Assembly (NCBI GenBank): GCA_002683195.1 | Contig: NYSW01000107.1 | Location: 1 to 24,770 of the forward strand | Source: Phycisphaerae bacterium | Lineage (GTDB): Bacteria > Planctomycetota > Phycisphaerae > Phycisphaerales > SM1A02 | DNA length: 24,770 nucleotides | Reading direction: 5' to 3' | In this document: positions 8,309 through 16,382 of the stretch, one piece after another | Layout of the letters: every line of letters starts with the position of its first letter | How positions within the stretch are numbered: position 1 is the first letter of the stretch | Made by a program: the position numbers and the translations under genes | Notes under the pieces: model-generated | Told to the model about the DNA's origin: nothing | Databases searched by the model: none | The model's input: the letters and a program-made list of their open reading frames with translations, nothing else

Positions 8309-9433
8309 ATGAGTGTCGGCCTTCGACCCGACGGTGTCCCGAGCCGTCTCCTCCCCCGCCCGATCGAGGAGATCGCGGCCTCCTTTCGCATGGACCCACG
8401 GGTGCCCGCCCTGGTCGAGGGCTTTGACGCTCCGTTCTATCAGGCAGGCCTTGCGGGCTATTCCGACGGTGCGATGAGACTGGTCGCTCGGCGGCATGGC
8501 TGCCCGTTCTGCGTGACCGAGGCGCTTCTGGATCGCACCCTGGTCAACGGGGGGAAGGGCCGCCGGAAGGAAGATCCCGATCTCATCGCTTCAGAATGTG
8601 GAATGGGAGCCCTCGAAGACAATCGTGCTGCTGGTCTGGATGACCATCCGATCGCGGGCCAGATCATGGGAACCGAGCCGGAGGAGATGGCCGAGGGGAC
8701 GGCCATCCTGGTGGAGATGGGCTACGAGGTGATCGACGTCAACTTCGCCTGCCCGGTCAAGAAGATCAAGCGTCGGGCGCGGGGTGGGCATTTTCTGGCT
8801 CATGCAGATCAGGCGATTCCGGTGCTCGAAGCGGTCCGGGCCGCCGCCGGAGAGGTCCCGGTCACGGTGAAACTTCGGCGAGGATGGGACGACACCGAAT
8901 TGATGGCCTCGAGTTTCGAACGGATTTTCGATGCGGCGTACGATCTGGGATGTGCCTGGACGACCGTGCATTGTCGGACGGTTCAGCAGAAATATGCCGG
9001 ACCGGGACGATGGGAGTTCCTCCGGGACCTTCGGCGGAGACATCCGGAACGACTACTCTTCGGTTCTGGAGACGTGTGGACGGTTGAAGACATCTTCGCG
9101 ATGCTTGAGTTGACCGGTATCACCGGAGTTTCGGTGGCTCGAGGTTGCATCGGGAATCCGTGGATCTTCCGACAGGCCCGCGATCTCATGGCCGGTCGTG
9201 AACCCCGCTGGCCGGATCTTGCCGATCAGCGCCAGACCCTCGAACAGCATCTCGAATACGCCCAGGTGATCCACGGTGAACGGGTCGCCAGTCGTCAGAT
9301 GAGGAAATTCGGAATCAAGTTCGCGGCGCTGCATCCGGAACCCGCCACCGTGAAGCGGGCTTTCATCGACGCGGAGTCAATGGCGGAATGGTCCGAAGTG
9401 ATCGAACATCACTACCCGATTCCGAATGCATAG
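8309..9433 (+). CDS. dus: tRNA-dihydrouridine synthase family protein
   Basis: This FMN-dependent enzyme reduces uridines in tRNA to dihydrouridine in the cytoplasm. The 374-residue protein shows a TIM-barrel layout: an FMN-contacting start (APFYQAGLAGYSDGAMR, residues 41-57), IAGQIMG, then VIDVNFACPVKK with the conserved cysteine at residue 148. Later come VKLRRGW, WTTVHCRTVQQKY, LLFGSGDVW and the phosphate-binding GVSVARGCIGNPWIF. It differs from the textbook LAPMAGVTD and GCP...GAG motifs, so it belongs to a divergent branch and the DusA/B/C class cannot be given. About 35 residues precede the barrel. It is transcribed divergently from the lipoprotein gene. Confidence 0.85.
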   Translation: MSVGLRPDGVPSRLLPRPIEEIAASFRMDPRVPALVEGFDAPFYQAGLAGYSDGAMRLVARRHGCPFCVTEALLDRTLVNGGKGRRKEDPDLIASECGMGALEDNRAAGLDDHPIAGQIMGTEPEEMAEGTAILVEMGYEVIDVNFACPVKKIKRRARGGHFLAHADQAIPVLEAVRAAAGEVPVTVKLRRGWDDTELMASSFERIFDAAYDLGCAWTTVHCRTVQQKYAGPGRWEFLRDLRRRHPERLLFGSGDVWTVEDIFAMLELTGITGVSVARGCIGNPWIFRQARDLMAGREPRWPDLADQRQTLEQHLEYAQVIHGERVASRQMRKFGIKFAALHPEPATVKRAFIDAESMAEWSEVIEHHYPIPNA

Positions 9434-9480
9434 CTTCCGAGCTCGGGGCGGGTACCTGGTGTCAACCAGTTCCCTGATCA

Positions 9481-10806
9481 TCATGGAACGACTTCCAGTC
9501 CGTGCGGTTCGAGTCTCACCACCCGGACCATGCCATCCAGTACCGGACCGTCGTCGATGGCGGGGTCGGGGGTGCCGATGGCCAGGAGGTCACCATCCGG
9601 AGCCAGTGCGAGGGCCAGCAGAGTCCGCGTGCCACCCAGTCCCACGATCTCCCAACGAACGCGGAATTGACCGTTCCGGCGGTCGCCGATTCTGACTCCC
9701 GCGTCGATTCTCCCGTGGGCATCTCGTCGGCCGGGCACTCCCGCAGCAAAGCGATGGCCCGATGCCGCCAGGGTGCTTCCGAAGCCGCCGTCACGATGGA
9801 ACGGAACACCGATTTCCGCCATCGGTCGGCCGAAGAAGATCAACTTTCCGCCACGGACCGGGCCCGTGTAGGCGCGCGGCGCACCCGCCACGAGCGTCGC
9901 TCCGACGAAGCAGGCGGTGGTCCCCGTTCTTTCAAGGGGCGCGGGTGAACGGCGATGGAGGACGGCGAGTGCACGGTGCGGGGACTCACGTTGATGGATC
10001 ATCACCGCACCCGCGCGATCGACGAGAGACCGATCGATCGGTCCTCGAGGATGTCGCTCGATCACCAATGCCGACGGGGAGCGAACGTCTGCACCGGGGC
10101 AACCGATGGCGAGGGTGGGACCCCATGCAACCGAGGTGCCGAATCGCAAGCCGGTGGTGGATCGACGAGGTCGAACCTCCTGCCACGGCAATGCGAAGCG
10201 AGGCCGCAGCCGGGTGACCACGACCCTTCCTCGATCTAGAAAGCCGTCCACATCAGCTCGGGGCGCACCGATCGCGACATGGGGCCCATCCAAGGCGACC
10301 GACTCGCCGAAACGATCTCCTGCCCGGGCATCGGCCACGGTCAGTTCGATCACCGACTCCACCGTGATCTCCCCCGGGGACAGGTGAAAGCACCAGGCTC
10401 CGCCCTGCTCGCCGAGTCTTCCCGGTGAACCCACCAGGAGTCGGTCGCCATCCAGCGCGAGGGTGGCGCCGAATTCGTCCCCGATTTCCGGATTCGGTGC
10501 ATTGATCAAGCCCTCGAAAAGCCATTCCAGTGCGGGCCCGCGAACGAACATCGCGACCGTACCGGGGCAAGGGGGCCCATCTCGGCGTCCGTCGGCACCG
10601 ACAAAGAGACGCTCGCCGTCGATTGCCACGGCGATTCCGAAGCGGGCGGGACAGTCGAGGTCAACGGGTGCTCGAACCAGGGTCGAGTGGGCCTCCACTT
10701 GAAGTCTGGAGGGCGGCGGCGTCAGGGCCGAAGCCACCGGTATCGCCATTGGGAGAAGACTCCAGACGGCGGAACACCGAAGAAACATTCGGGCGGTTGA
10801 ATTCAT
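9481..10806 (-). CDS. Secreted FG-GAP repeat (integrin-alpha-like propeller) protein
   Basis: The product has 441 residues with a signal peptide (MNSTARMFLRCSAVWSLLP..., hydrophobic core and cut near ASA-LT). The mature part repeats the pattern FG-x-x-x-A-x-D-G-x-x-L-x-x-G-x-P, for example FGIAVAIDGERLFVGADG, FGATLALDGDRLLVGSPG, FGESVALDGPHVAIGAP and FGTSVAWGPTLAIGCPG. These are FG-GAP blades that form a seven-bladed beta-propeller. Similar planctomycete proteins are secreted or surface-bound, and no dockerin-like tail is present here. No catalytic residues were recognised. An inverted repeat lies directly upstream. The gene converges on dus with 47 bases between stops and no clear terminator. 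Confidence 0.8.
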   Translation of the reverse strand: MNSTARMFLRCSAVWSLLPMAIPVASALTPPPSRLQVEAHSTLVRAPVDLDCPARFGIAVAIDGERLFVGADGRRDGPPCPGTVAMFVRGPALEWLFEGLINAPNPEIGDEFGATLALDGDRLLVGSPGRLGEQGGAWCFHLSPGEITVESVIELTVADARAGDRFGESVALDGPHVAIGAPRADVDGFLDRGRVVVTRLRPRFALPWQEVRPRRSTTGLRFGTSVAWGPTLAIGCPGADVRSPSALVIERHPRGPIDRSLVDRAGAVMIHQRESPHRALAVLHRRSPAPLERTGTTACFVGATLVAGAPRAYTGPVRGGKLIFFGRPMAEIGVPFHRDGGFGSTLAASGHRFAAGVPGRRDAHGRIDAGVRIGDRRNGQFRVRWEIVGLGGTRTLLALALAPDGDLLAIGTPDPAIDDGPVLDGMVRVVRLEPHGLEVVP

Positions 10807-10866
10807 GTGACGCTCTCACCGTGGCCCTCGATCTCGCAGGGTCATTCTGGGGTGTTCGAGCGTCAC
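10807..10866. repeat. 9-bp inverted repeat abutting the FG-GAP protein start codon
   Basis: GTGACGCTC (10807-10815) and its exact complement GAGCGTCAC (10858-10866) are separated by 42 bases. On the - strand one arm touches the ATG of the FG-GAP gene. It could be a regulator binding pair or an mRNA leader hairpin that occludes the start. It lies within the 295-base divergent intergenic region up to 11101, in which nothing else was recognised. Confidence 0.4.
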
Positions 10867-11101
10867 TTCGTGAAAAGCCGCGTTTTCTCCGTCCAGGTCC
10901 TCGCCAGCTCGGATGAACCTTTCTTCAGTCCGAGGGGTGATTCAGAGATTGGTCTGCCGTGTATTCGGATCGGCTGGCGCAGAGATCCAACGTCACCCTG
11001 TCACGCGGCTTCGGCCGGTTGCTACCAACAATTGCGAATCGGAGCATTCTCAGGTTTCAACCCCCCGGCGTTGATTCCGATCCAACCGAATGGAGAGTCC
11101 A

Positions 11102-11272
11102 ATGTTGGGAACCACGACGACGGTGAGCGAGATCCTGTTGGCCTTGCAGGACTGCGTACATGACGGTGATTTCGACGCAGCGCGTTTCCTGCAAGGGATT
11201 CTGCGGCAGTCGATCGAGGAGAAGTCCATCTGGTTCACACTTGAAGAAGAGTTGTTTCTCGACTCCGTTTGA
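11102..11272 (+). CDS. Small acidic protein of 56 residues, unknown
   Basis: The open frame encodes MLGTTTTVSEILLALQDCV followed by an acidic, helix-like sequence ending LFLDSV. GGAGAG at 11092-11097 sits four bases before ATG 11102, a plausible Shine-Dalgarno sequence that favours this start over the in-frame ATG at 11090. The composition (hydrophobic and acidic positions alternating as in amphipathic helices) looks protein-like. No family was recognised. It converges on the 147-residue gene next to the sigma factor, and a role as its regulator is only a guess. Confidence 0.45.
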   Translation: MLGTTTTVSEILLALQDCVHDGDFDAARFLQGILRQSIEEKSIWFTLEEELFLDSV

Positions 11273-11310
11273 ACCGTCGCCGATCCGGATTCCCGCTCGG
11301 CGTCCACCCT

Positions 11311-11754
11311 TCATCCGGTTGAACGTTGCTCCGGTCGGTCCAGCTTGGGGCTGCTGAGGGCGAGATTCAGGACGGTGTCCCAACTGGGAGGGAGAATCAC
11401 CGCCAGTGCGGAGATGACATGTTCGTTCTCCATTCGCGTACCCGAGCCCAGGTCCTCCCCCTTGGCGATGCCGAGCATGATGATCAGCAGATTCGCCAGA
11501 AGGAGAAGATCGGCATCGCCGCCTTCGTCCCATGCGGTGCGGACTGAACCTCGAAGTTCCACCAGTCTGGTGATCGAGAGGGCCAGAGCGTCGGCCGGAT
11601 TCCGGGGAAGGTTCACAAGATCGCAGGTGTCTTCAATCCATGAATCCGGATCCGATTCGACCTTCAAAAGCAACGAATCAAGACTGTTCCAAGACCCCGA
11701 CGCGAGACTGAGCAGGTCATACGCAGATCGTTCGATATCTCGATCATCATTCAT
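11311..11754 (-). CDS. Unknown protein translationally coupled to a sigma factor
   Basis: The product has 147 residues. Its ATG overlaps the stop of the upstream sigma-factor gene (ATGA, 11751-11754), so the two are very likely cotranslated. The sequence is acidic and predicted helical. One hydrophobic run, LLLLANLLIIMLGIA, at about residues 81-95 is too short to be a sure membrane span. No domain was recognised. Position after a sigma gene makes an anti-sigma or accessory role possible, but no zinc-binding anti-sigma (ZAS) HxxxCxxC motif is present. Confidence 0.65.
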   Translation of the reverse strand: MNDDRDIERSAYDLLSLASGSWNSLDSLLLKVESDPDSWIEDTCDLVNLPRNPADALALSITRLVELRGSVRTAWDEGGDADLLLLANLLIIMLGIAKGEDLGSGTRMENEHVISALAVILPPSWDTVLNLALSSPKLDRPEQRSTG

Positions 11755-12383
11755 TGGAGCACCTCTAAAAGTCGACCGATTTCTTCACCAACAGCACCGG
11801 AGTCCACACCGTCTCGCTCCAGCAGTTTCTGAATGTTCCTTCGAAGTCTCTCGACCACGGTTCGACTCATTCTTGCGACGCGACGAGGAGACTCCCCTCG
11901 TTGTTCCGCGATGCGCCGGAATGGAACGGCATCGATGTGGTGCCGCCGAAACCCCTCCCAATGGTCATCGAGTCCGGAGTCGATGCAGGATTGAGAAGTC
12001 TCGTCGATGGCTCGTCGTATGAGATTCACCGTCCAAAGTCGCTCGAATCGGGCGAAGGCATCTGCGTCGGTTTCATGGTCGGAGGTCGACTGCCGAGCCA
12101 GGCTCTCCTCGATACGTCGGCGGTTCGCCAGTTGGCGCCTCTGAGATCGCATCAGGAACAGAAAACCGTTCATGAGCCATCTTCGAAGTGGACGCCCCGA
12201 CTTCTCCCAATCGCCGAAGTAGTCGGGGCGGCGGATCCGAACCGCGAGGAAATCATGGACGAGATCGTCGGCGTCCGAGGGATCCATGTTCTTCAACGAG
12301 TAGGCGTAGCGGGTGAGTGGCTTGAGATACAGGCTCGTCACGTGCCTCGCGACTTCCGCTTCGCCTTCGGGGCCCCTGCCCAA
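11751..12383 (-). CDS. ECF-like RNA polymerase sigma factor (planctomycete type)
   Basis: The protein is 210 residues from the TTG at 12383. Region 2 covers LTRYAYSLKNMDPSDADDL followed by VHDFLAVRI, with RRWLMNGFLFLMRSQRR in place of the usual FRSFL...DERRR element. A FERLWTVNLIRRAIDE linker is typical of this planctomycete family. Region 4 is a helix-turn-helix (VPFRRIAEQRGESPRRVARM) ending with a VGEEIGRLLEVL tail. The frame stays open upstream to 12578. The residues just before the TTG (TNRSWILFQ) match the conserved beginning of this family, so the real start is probably upstream; however, no in-frame ATG, GTG or TTG exists there. CTG 12443, preceded by GGAAGA, is the best candidate. It should direct transcription of an unknown regulon; its coupled neighbour may modulate it. 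Confidence 0.82.
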   Translation of the reverse strand: MGRGPEGEAEVARHVTSLYLKPLTRYAYSLKNMDPSDADDLVHDFLAVRIRRPDYFGDWEKSGRPLRRWLMNGFLFLMRSQRRQLANRRRIEESLARQSTSDHETDADAFARFERLWTVNLIRRAIDETSQSCIDSGLDDHWEGFRRHHIDAVPFRRIAEQRGESPRRVARMSRTVVERLRRNIQKLLERDGVDSGAVGEEIGRLLEVLQ

Positions 12384-12603
12384 TTGGAAGAGGATCCAGG
12401 ATCGGTTGGTGGAGGGGAAATTTCCCCGCCGACGATCACCCAGTCGATCTTCCGATGAATCTGGATCTTCGATCGGGTCCTGCTGGTTGGAATCCGTGGG
12501 GTCGTCGCCGATGTCACACCGTCCTCTTACCGGGATATGCCTCGGAATCCGGATGCGGCGGGCGAAAAACAGAGAATGTCAAGACTAGTTCCGGGGTGGG
12601 AGG

Positions 12604-15039
12604 TCAACGCCGTTTTCCACCACCTCCGCGACGTCCGCGTCCGCGTCCTCCGCCACCTTCGGTTCGTTTGCTGGCGTGCCCGTTCTTCCCGGATTCTCGA
12701 CCCTTCTCGTTTTTGGAGCCTCCCTTGCGGCCACGGCCCGCAGCCACCATGGGGGCGCGTTCCACCAGTTCAAGAATGGCAAGGTCGAGTTGGCGGGCAT
12801 CCGGATCCGATCTCATGACCTTCACCCGGACGGCATCACCAAGTCCCACGCTGGCGCCGCTGCGTCGCGCCACGAGCCGCCCGGAACGTTCATCCCGATC
12901 CCAGCGGTCTTCGCGTTGGGAGCCGGCTGAGATTTCGCCGGCTTTCGCCAGTCCATCGACGAGGTAGCGGTCGAGACTGACGTGGATCGATCCATTGGGA
13001 TTCACCCCGGTGACGATTCCCGGAAGTTCATCGCCGAGATGTTCTTCCGCGATGAACTGCAGGACGAGGAAGGTTCTGAGCTCCCGCTCGGCCTTTTCCG
13101 CGGTGCCTTCGGTATCCCCGCAGTGATTGCCGACCTCGAAGAGTTGGTTCTCATCGAGAATCCGACTGTCGCCGGCGAGGAGTTCACGGAGCTTTTGTCG
13201 CGCCTTGCCTCCCGGGACCTTTCCTTCGCCATTTGTATGGTCGAGGAATGCATCGATCGCTCGGTGAACCAGCAGATCCGGATATCGACGGATCGGACTG
13301 GTGAAGTGTGCGTAGTGGTCGCTGGCGAGGGCGAAGTGACCGATCAGAGCCGGGGAGTAGATCGCCTTGGTGAGCGTTCGGAGCACCGAGAAGTGGATGG
13401 CTCGCGAGGCGGGACTTTCCCGGGTGGCATCCAGCAGAGATCGAATGTCGTGTCGATCGGGTTCTTCCGGAAGATTGAAACCCACGATCCTCGCATACTG
13501 GCGGAGTTCTTCGACATCGTGGAAGGTCGGCTCCGGGTGGGTTCGTCGAAGAAGCGGGAGTTGCAGATCGGCGAACGTCCGGGCGACGGCTTCGTTCGCC
13601 TCCACCATGAACATTTCGATGATGGTGTGGGTGTAGGCGCCATCTTCGGGTTGGGCGTCGATCACTCGGCCGTCATCATTGAACACCAGTTCGAATTCCG
13701 GGAGACCCAGGACGAGCATCCCGCTGCCGAGTCGACGTTTCCGAATGATCCGGGCGAGTTGATCCGCGCGTCGGAGTGCGTCAAGAAGGTCGGGTTCGTA
13801 GACGGTCTCGGTCCGGGCGTGCTGTCGGGCTTCGCGTTGATCTCCGTCGATGAGGGCCTGGGCTTCGAGGTAGGTGAGTCGCTTGCGAGACCGAATCACT
13901 GTCCGGGACAGTCGGGTGCCGACCACCCGGCCTTTGGCGTCGAGACGGATGAACGCACTCTTGGTGAAGCGGGGGACCGCCTCCTGGAGACTGCAGACTC
14001 CGTTCGAGAGAAGCTCGGGGATCATCGGCAGAACGTGGCGGGGCAGGTAGACGCTGTTACCGCGCTTTGCGGCTTCCAGATCGATCTCCGCTCCGACTTC
14101 CACGAAATGAGCGACGTCGGCGATGTGCACGCCAAGTTCCCATTCATTCTCCACCGGGTCGTGTTCGATGGAAATGGCGTCATCGAAATCACGGGCGTCC
14201 GGCGGGTCGATCGTGAAGATGAACCGATCGCGAAGATCCTCCCGGTCCTTCTGGTCGGTGAACGCGTCGTCCAGGAGTTCGGTATCGAAACTGGCGGCCG
14301 CCGCGCGGGCCTCGTCGACCACCACGGACTCGAATCCATCGCGGAGTCCATGGGCGGCGATGATCGCGCGGGTTTCGACATCGGGCTCTCCCGCGGCCCC
14401 GAGTACTTCGGTGATCACCGCTTCGCCGAGGCCATGCTCGTCGGGGTGCTGGACCAGTTCGAAGACCACCTTGTCGCCGGCCTTGGCGTTCTTGGCGTGC
14501 GGATCTCGAACCACGACCGGATCACGAAGGTCGGTTCCGTCGGGTTCGATCACCCAGTTGCGACCTCGCTTTCGAACCGTGCCGGCGAAGGTCGTACGGC
14601 CGCGTTCTAGAATCTCCGCGACCCGACCGACCACCCCTCGTCGGGAGGCGTCCCCGGAACCCCGTCCACGGGATCGGTGATCGGTGCGTCGGACGACTCG
14701 GCAACGGACGATGTCACCGGAAATCGCGTCGAGGGTTTCCCCCGGCGGGATGAAGAGATCTCCTTCTCGCATGGGAGAGGTCGGGCGTACGAAGGCGAAG
14801 CCTCGTGCGTTGACCTTGATTCGACCTTCCATCTGGTCGCCGTACGAAGCGAGGCGGACGCGCTCGTCGGTTCCGACCTCCAGACGTCCCTCCTCGTCGA
14901 GGATCGAGATCGCCTCGACGAAGGTTTCGCCGTCGTCTGAATCGATCTGCATCTGGCGTGCGATGTCGGAGAGGAGCGCCGGGCGGTAGCTCTCGTGGGC
15001 GAGGTGGGCGAGAATCCGGCCGGTGAATCTTGAAGGCAT
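12604..15039 (-). CDS. rnr: Ribonuclease R
   Basis: This is a 3'-to-5' exoribonuclease of 811 residues that degrades structured RNA, taking part in mRNA decay and rRNA/tmRNA quality control in the cytoplasm. An N-terminal winged-helix-like segment (residues 1-60) is followed by cold-shock domains (for example GRIKVNARGFAFVRP). The RNB catalytic domain contains IDPPDARDFDDAIS, with D278, D284, D286 and D287 corresponding to the metal-binding aspartates. HFTSPIRRYPDLLVHR lies near the end of that domain. An S1 domain (GIVTGVNPNGSIHVSLD) follows, and the C-terminus is a Lys/Arg/Gly-rich disordered tail of about 45 residues. An extended -10 element lies 6 bases before ATG 15039, so it is probably transcribed on its own as well as from the chaperone cluster 55 bases upstream. 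Confidence 0.95.
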   Translation of the reverse strand: MPSRFTGRILAHLAHESYRPALLSDIARQMQIDSDDGETFVEAISILDEEGRLEVGTDERVRLASYGDQMEGRIKVNARGFAFVRPTSPMREGDLFIPPGETLDAISGDIVRCRVVRRTDHRSRGRGSGDASRRGVVGRVAEILERGRTTFAGTVRKRGRNWVIEPDGTDLRDPVVVRDPHAKNAKAGDKVVFELVQHPDEHGLGEAVITEVLGAAGEPDVETRAIIAAHGLRDGFESVVVDEARAAAASFDTELLDDAFTDQKDREDLRDRFIFTIDPPDARDFDDAISIEHDPVENEWELGVHIADVAHFVEVGAEIDLEAAKRGNSVYLPRHVLPMIPELLSNGVCSLQEAVPRFTKSAFIRLDAKGRVVGTRLSRTVIRSRKRLTYLEAQALIDGDQREARQHARTETVYEPDLLDALRRADQLARIIRKRRLGSGMLVLGLPEFELVFNDDGRVIDAQPEDGAYTHTIIEMFMVEANEAVARTFADLQLPLLRRTHPEPTFHDVEELRQYARIVGFNLPEEPDRHDIRSLLDATRESPASRAIHFSVLRTLTKAIYSPALIGHFALASDHYAHFTSPIRRYPDLLVHRAIDAFLDHTNGEGKVPGGKARQKLRELLAGDSRILDENQLFEVGNHCGDTEGTAEKAERELRTFLVLQFIAEEHLGDELPGIVTGVNPNGSIHVSLDRYLVDGLAKAGEISAGSQREDRWDRDERSGRLVARRSGASVGLGDAVRVKVMRSDPDARQLDLAILELVERAPMVAAGRGRKGGSKNEKGRESGKNGHASKRTEGGGGRGRGRRGGGGKRR

Positions 15040-15045
15040 GATCGA

Positions 15046-15054
15046 ATGCTAGCA
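15046..15054 (-). promoter_or_regulatory. Extended -10 element 6 bases before the rnr ATG
   Basis: On the - strand TGC-TAGCAT (15054 to 15046) is followed by six bases and ATG 15039, the same arrangement as at dus. No Shine-Dalgarno sequence is visible. A leaderless rnr transcript is predicted. Confidence 0.45.
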
Positions 15055-15094
15055 GGCGGAGAAGACCCTTCCCATCAGCCGGCAGTCGTCCTGG

Positions 15095-15688
15095 TCACTT
15101 CTTGCCGGTTCGCCGGGGTGCCGCCTTCTTGGTGGAGGCGGCCCGGCCCGAACCGCTTCCGGATTTACCGCCGGCCTTTCCGGATTTGGCGGACTTGGGG
15201 GCACTGGTCGTGGATGGCTTCTTCCCTTCGCCCTTCCCTGCGGCCTTGCCGGGGTTGCTCTTCGTCGCCTTCGCTTTTTCGCCTTGTCGCTGGCGGCGAG
15301 CCGCATCGACGAGGTTTCCGACGCCTCGGCCCTCTCTGGCTTCATGGGTCGGAGTCGACGTCGACCCGGAAATCTGCTTTTCCGAGGTCTTGGGGTCCGG
15401 CGTCGAATCCGAGCCGGAATCGGTCTTGGTTTCAGAATCCGATGTCGCCGACGAAGTCTCGTTGGAGGTTTCACCGGAACCGGAATCCCCTTCGCCGGAG
15501 GCGGAGGAACGATCTTCCCCGGAGGCCGAGGATCTCCCGCCCACCAGAATCGCCGCTCCGATGCCGATCAGTCGTCGAAGCTTTCGCTTCCGGCATTGCG
15601 GGCAACTTCGCTTGGGATTTGCCGTGATCGACTGGAAGAGTTCGAACGCGTGTCCGCAGGCATCACAGACGTAGTCGTAGGTAGGCAT
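15095..15688 (-). CDS. FmdB-family zinc-ribbon protein with a long disordered tail
   Basis: The first 45 residues are a classic FmdB regulatory zinc ribbon: MPTYDYVCDACGHAFELFQ with CDAC, then CPQC and a basic KRKLRRLIG. Typical members are about 60-110 residues, but this one has 197. The extra part is low complexity: first an acidic Ser/Glu/Asp/Gly segment (about residues 52-110), then a Lys/Ala/Gly/Ser-rich basic segment ending in APRRTGKK. The tail resembles histone H1-like or nucleic-acid-binding tails, although function is not known. It lies 18 bases after grpE in the same direction and is therefore probably in the chaperone transcript. Confidence 0.8.
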   Translation of the reverse strand: MPTYDYVCDACGHAFELFQSITANPKRSCPQCRKRKLRRLIGIGAAILVGGRSSASGEDRSSASGEGDSGSGETSNETSSATSDSETKTDSGSDSTPDPKTSEKQISGSTSTPTHEAREGRGVGNLVDAARRQRQGEKAKATKSNPGKAAGKGEGKKPSTTSAPKSAKSGKAGGKSGSGSGRAASTKKAAPRRTGKK

Positions 15689-15706
15689 TGATCGGGTCCG
15701 ACTTTC

Positions 15707-16336
15707 TCAGGCCTGTTCGTCGCCAGCCACCAGCATGACCTTGGCGGGCCGAAGCACGTAGTCGCCGATGGCGAAGCCGGCACTGACCGTCATGGCGATG
15801 GAGCCGGGAGCGGGGTCGTTCTCGAGATGTTCGGCCGGGAGGGTCCCGATGGCTTCGTGTCGTCCGGGCTCGAATTCGCTGCCTTCGGTCGCATTGATTT
15901 CGGCGATGCCCTGGCTGTCGAACGCCCGGACGATTTCCTCGCGGACCATGCGGACACCCGCGACGACCTGATTCAGGTCGGCCGCATTGTCGGATGACTG
16001 GAGGGCGAGATCGAAATGATCCAACGCGGGGAGCAGGGTCCGGACGAGTTCCGCCGTTCCTTCTCGGCGAGCGCGGCTCTCATTCTCGATCGAACGTCGT
16101 TGGAAGTTTCGAAAATCAGCGAGGGCTCGCATTCGGGCGTCGTCGGCTTCCCGTCGCTCCGTCACGAGTTGATGCATCGCGGCCCGGGTCTCCGCGGGCG
16201 TAGCGTCGATGATCTCGTCGGACAGCCCCAACTCCAGCAGGGTTGCGTCAATTTCCGCGGGATCCGTGGTGCGTTCCGCAGATTCTGCGTTGGCGGGTCC
16301 CTCTTCGGGGGCGTCGGTCTCGTGTTCGGCGTTCAT
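15707..16336 (-). CDS. grpE: GrpE nucleotide-exchange factor
   Basis: GrpE releases ADP from DnaK during the chaperone cycle. The 209-residue protein has an acidic variable N-terminus, a long helical segment (about residues 50-100, with ALADFRNFQRR as the conserved dimer-helix motif), a four-helix part (LVRTLLPALDHFDLAL) and the C-terminal beta-wing (HEAIGTLPAEH and GDYVLRPAKVMLV). Length and motif order are normal. It follows dnaJ after 46 bases in the same direction. Its partner DnaK is not encoded in this window. Confidence 0.93.
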   Translation of the reverse strand: MNAEHETDAPEEGPANAESAERTTDPAEIDATLLELGLSDEIIDATPAETRAAMHQLVTERREADDARMRALADFRNFQRRSIENESRARREGTAELVRTLLPALDHFDLALQSSDNAADLNQVVAGVRMVREEIVRAFDSQGIAEINATEGSEFEPGRHEAIGTLPAEHLENDPAPGSIAMTVSAGFAIGDYVLRPAKVMLVAGDEQA

Positions 16337-16382
16337 TGGGCGTTTCCCGTCGCTCGGAGCGATTGGGGGGGATGGGGAGGGG

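Noticed and set aside
8252..8497. N-terminal extension of the lipoprotein frame
   Set aside because: It would overlap the dus gene and its promoter, and it would bury the signal peptide.
9434..9480. CTGGT/ACCAG stem between dus and the FG-GAP gene as a terminator
   Set aside because: The stem is only five pairs and is not followed by a T-run on either strand.
12577..12582. Perfect TTGACA (- strand) upstream of the sigma factor
   Set aside because: No acceptable -10 hexamer lies 15-19 bases downstream, so it was not called as a promoter.
12982..14610. 542-codon + strand open frame
   Set aside because: It lies antisense within the RNase R gene and encodes no known motif; it mirrors codon bias.
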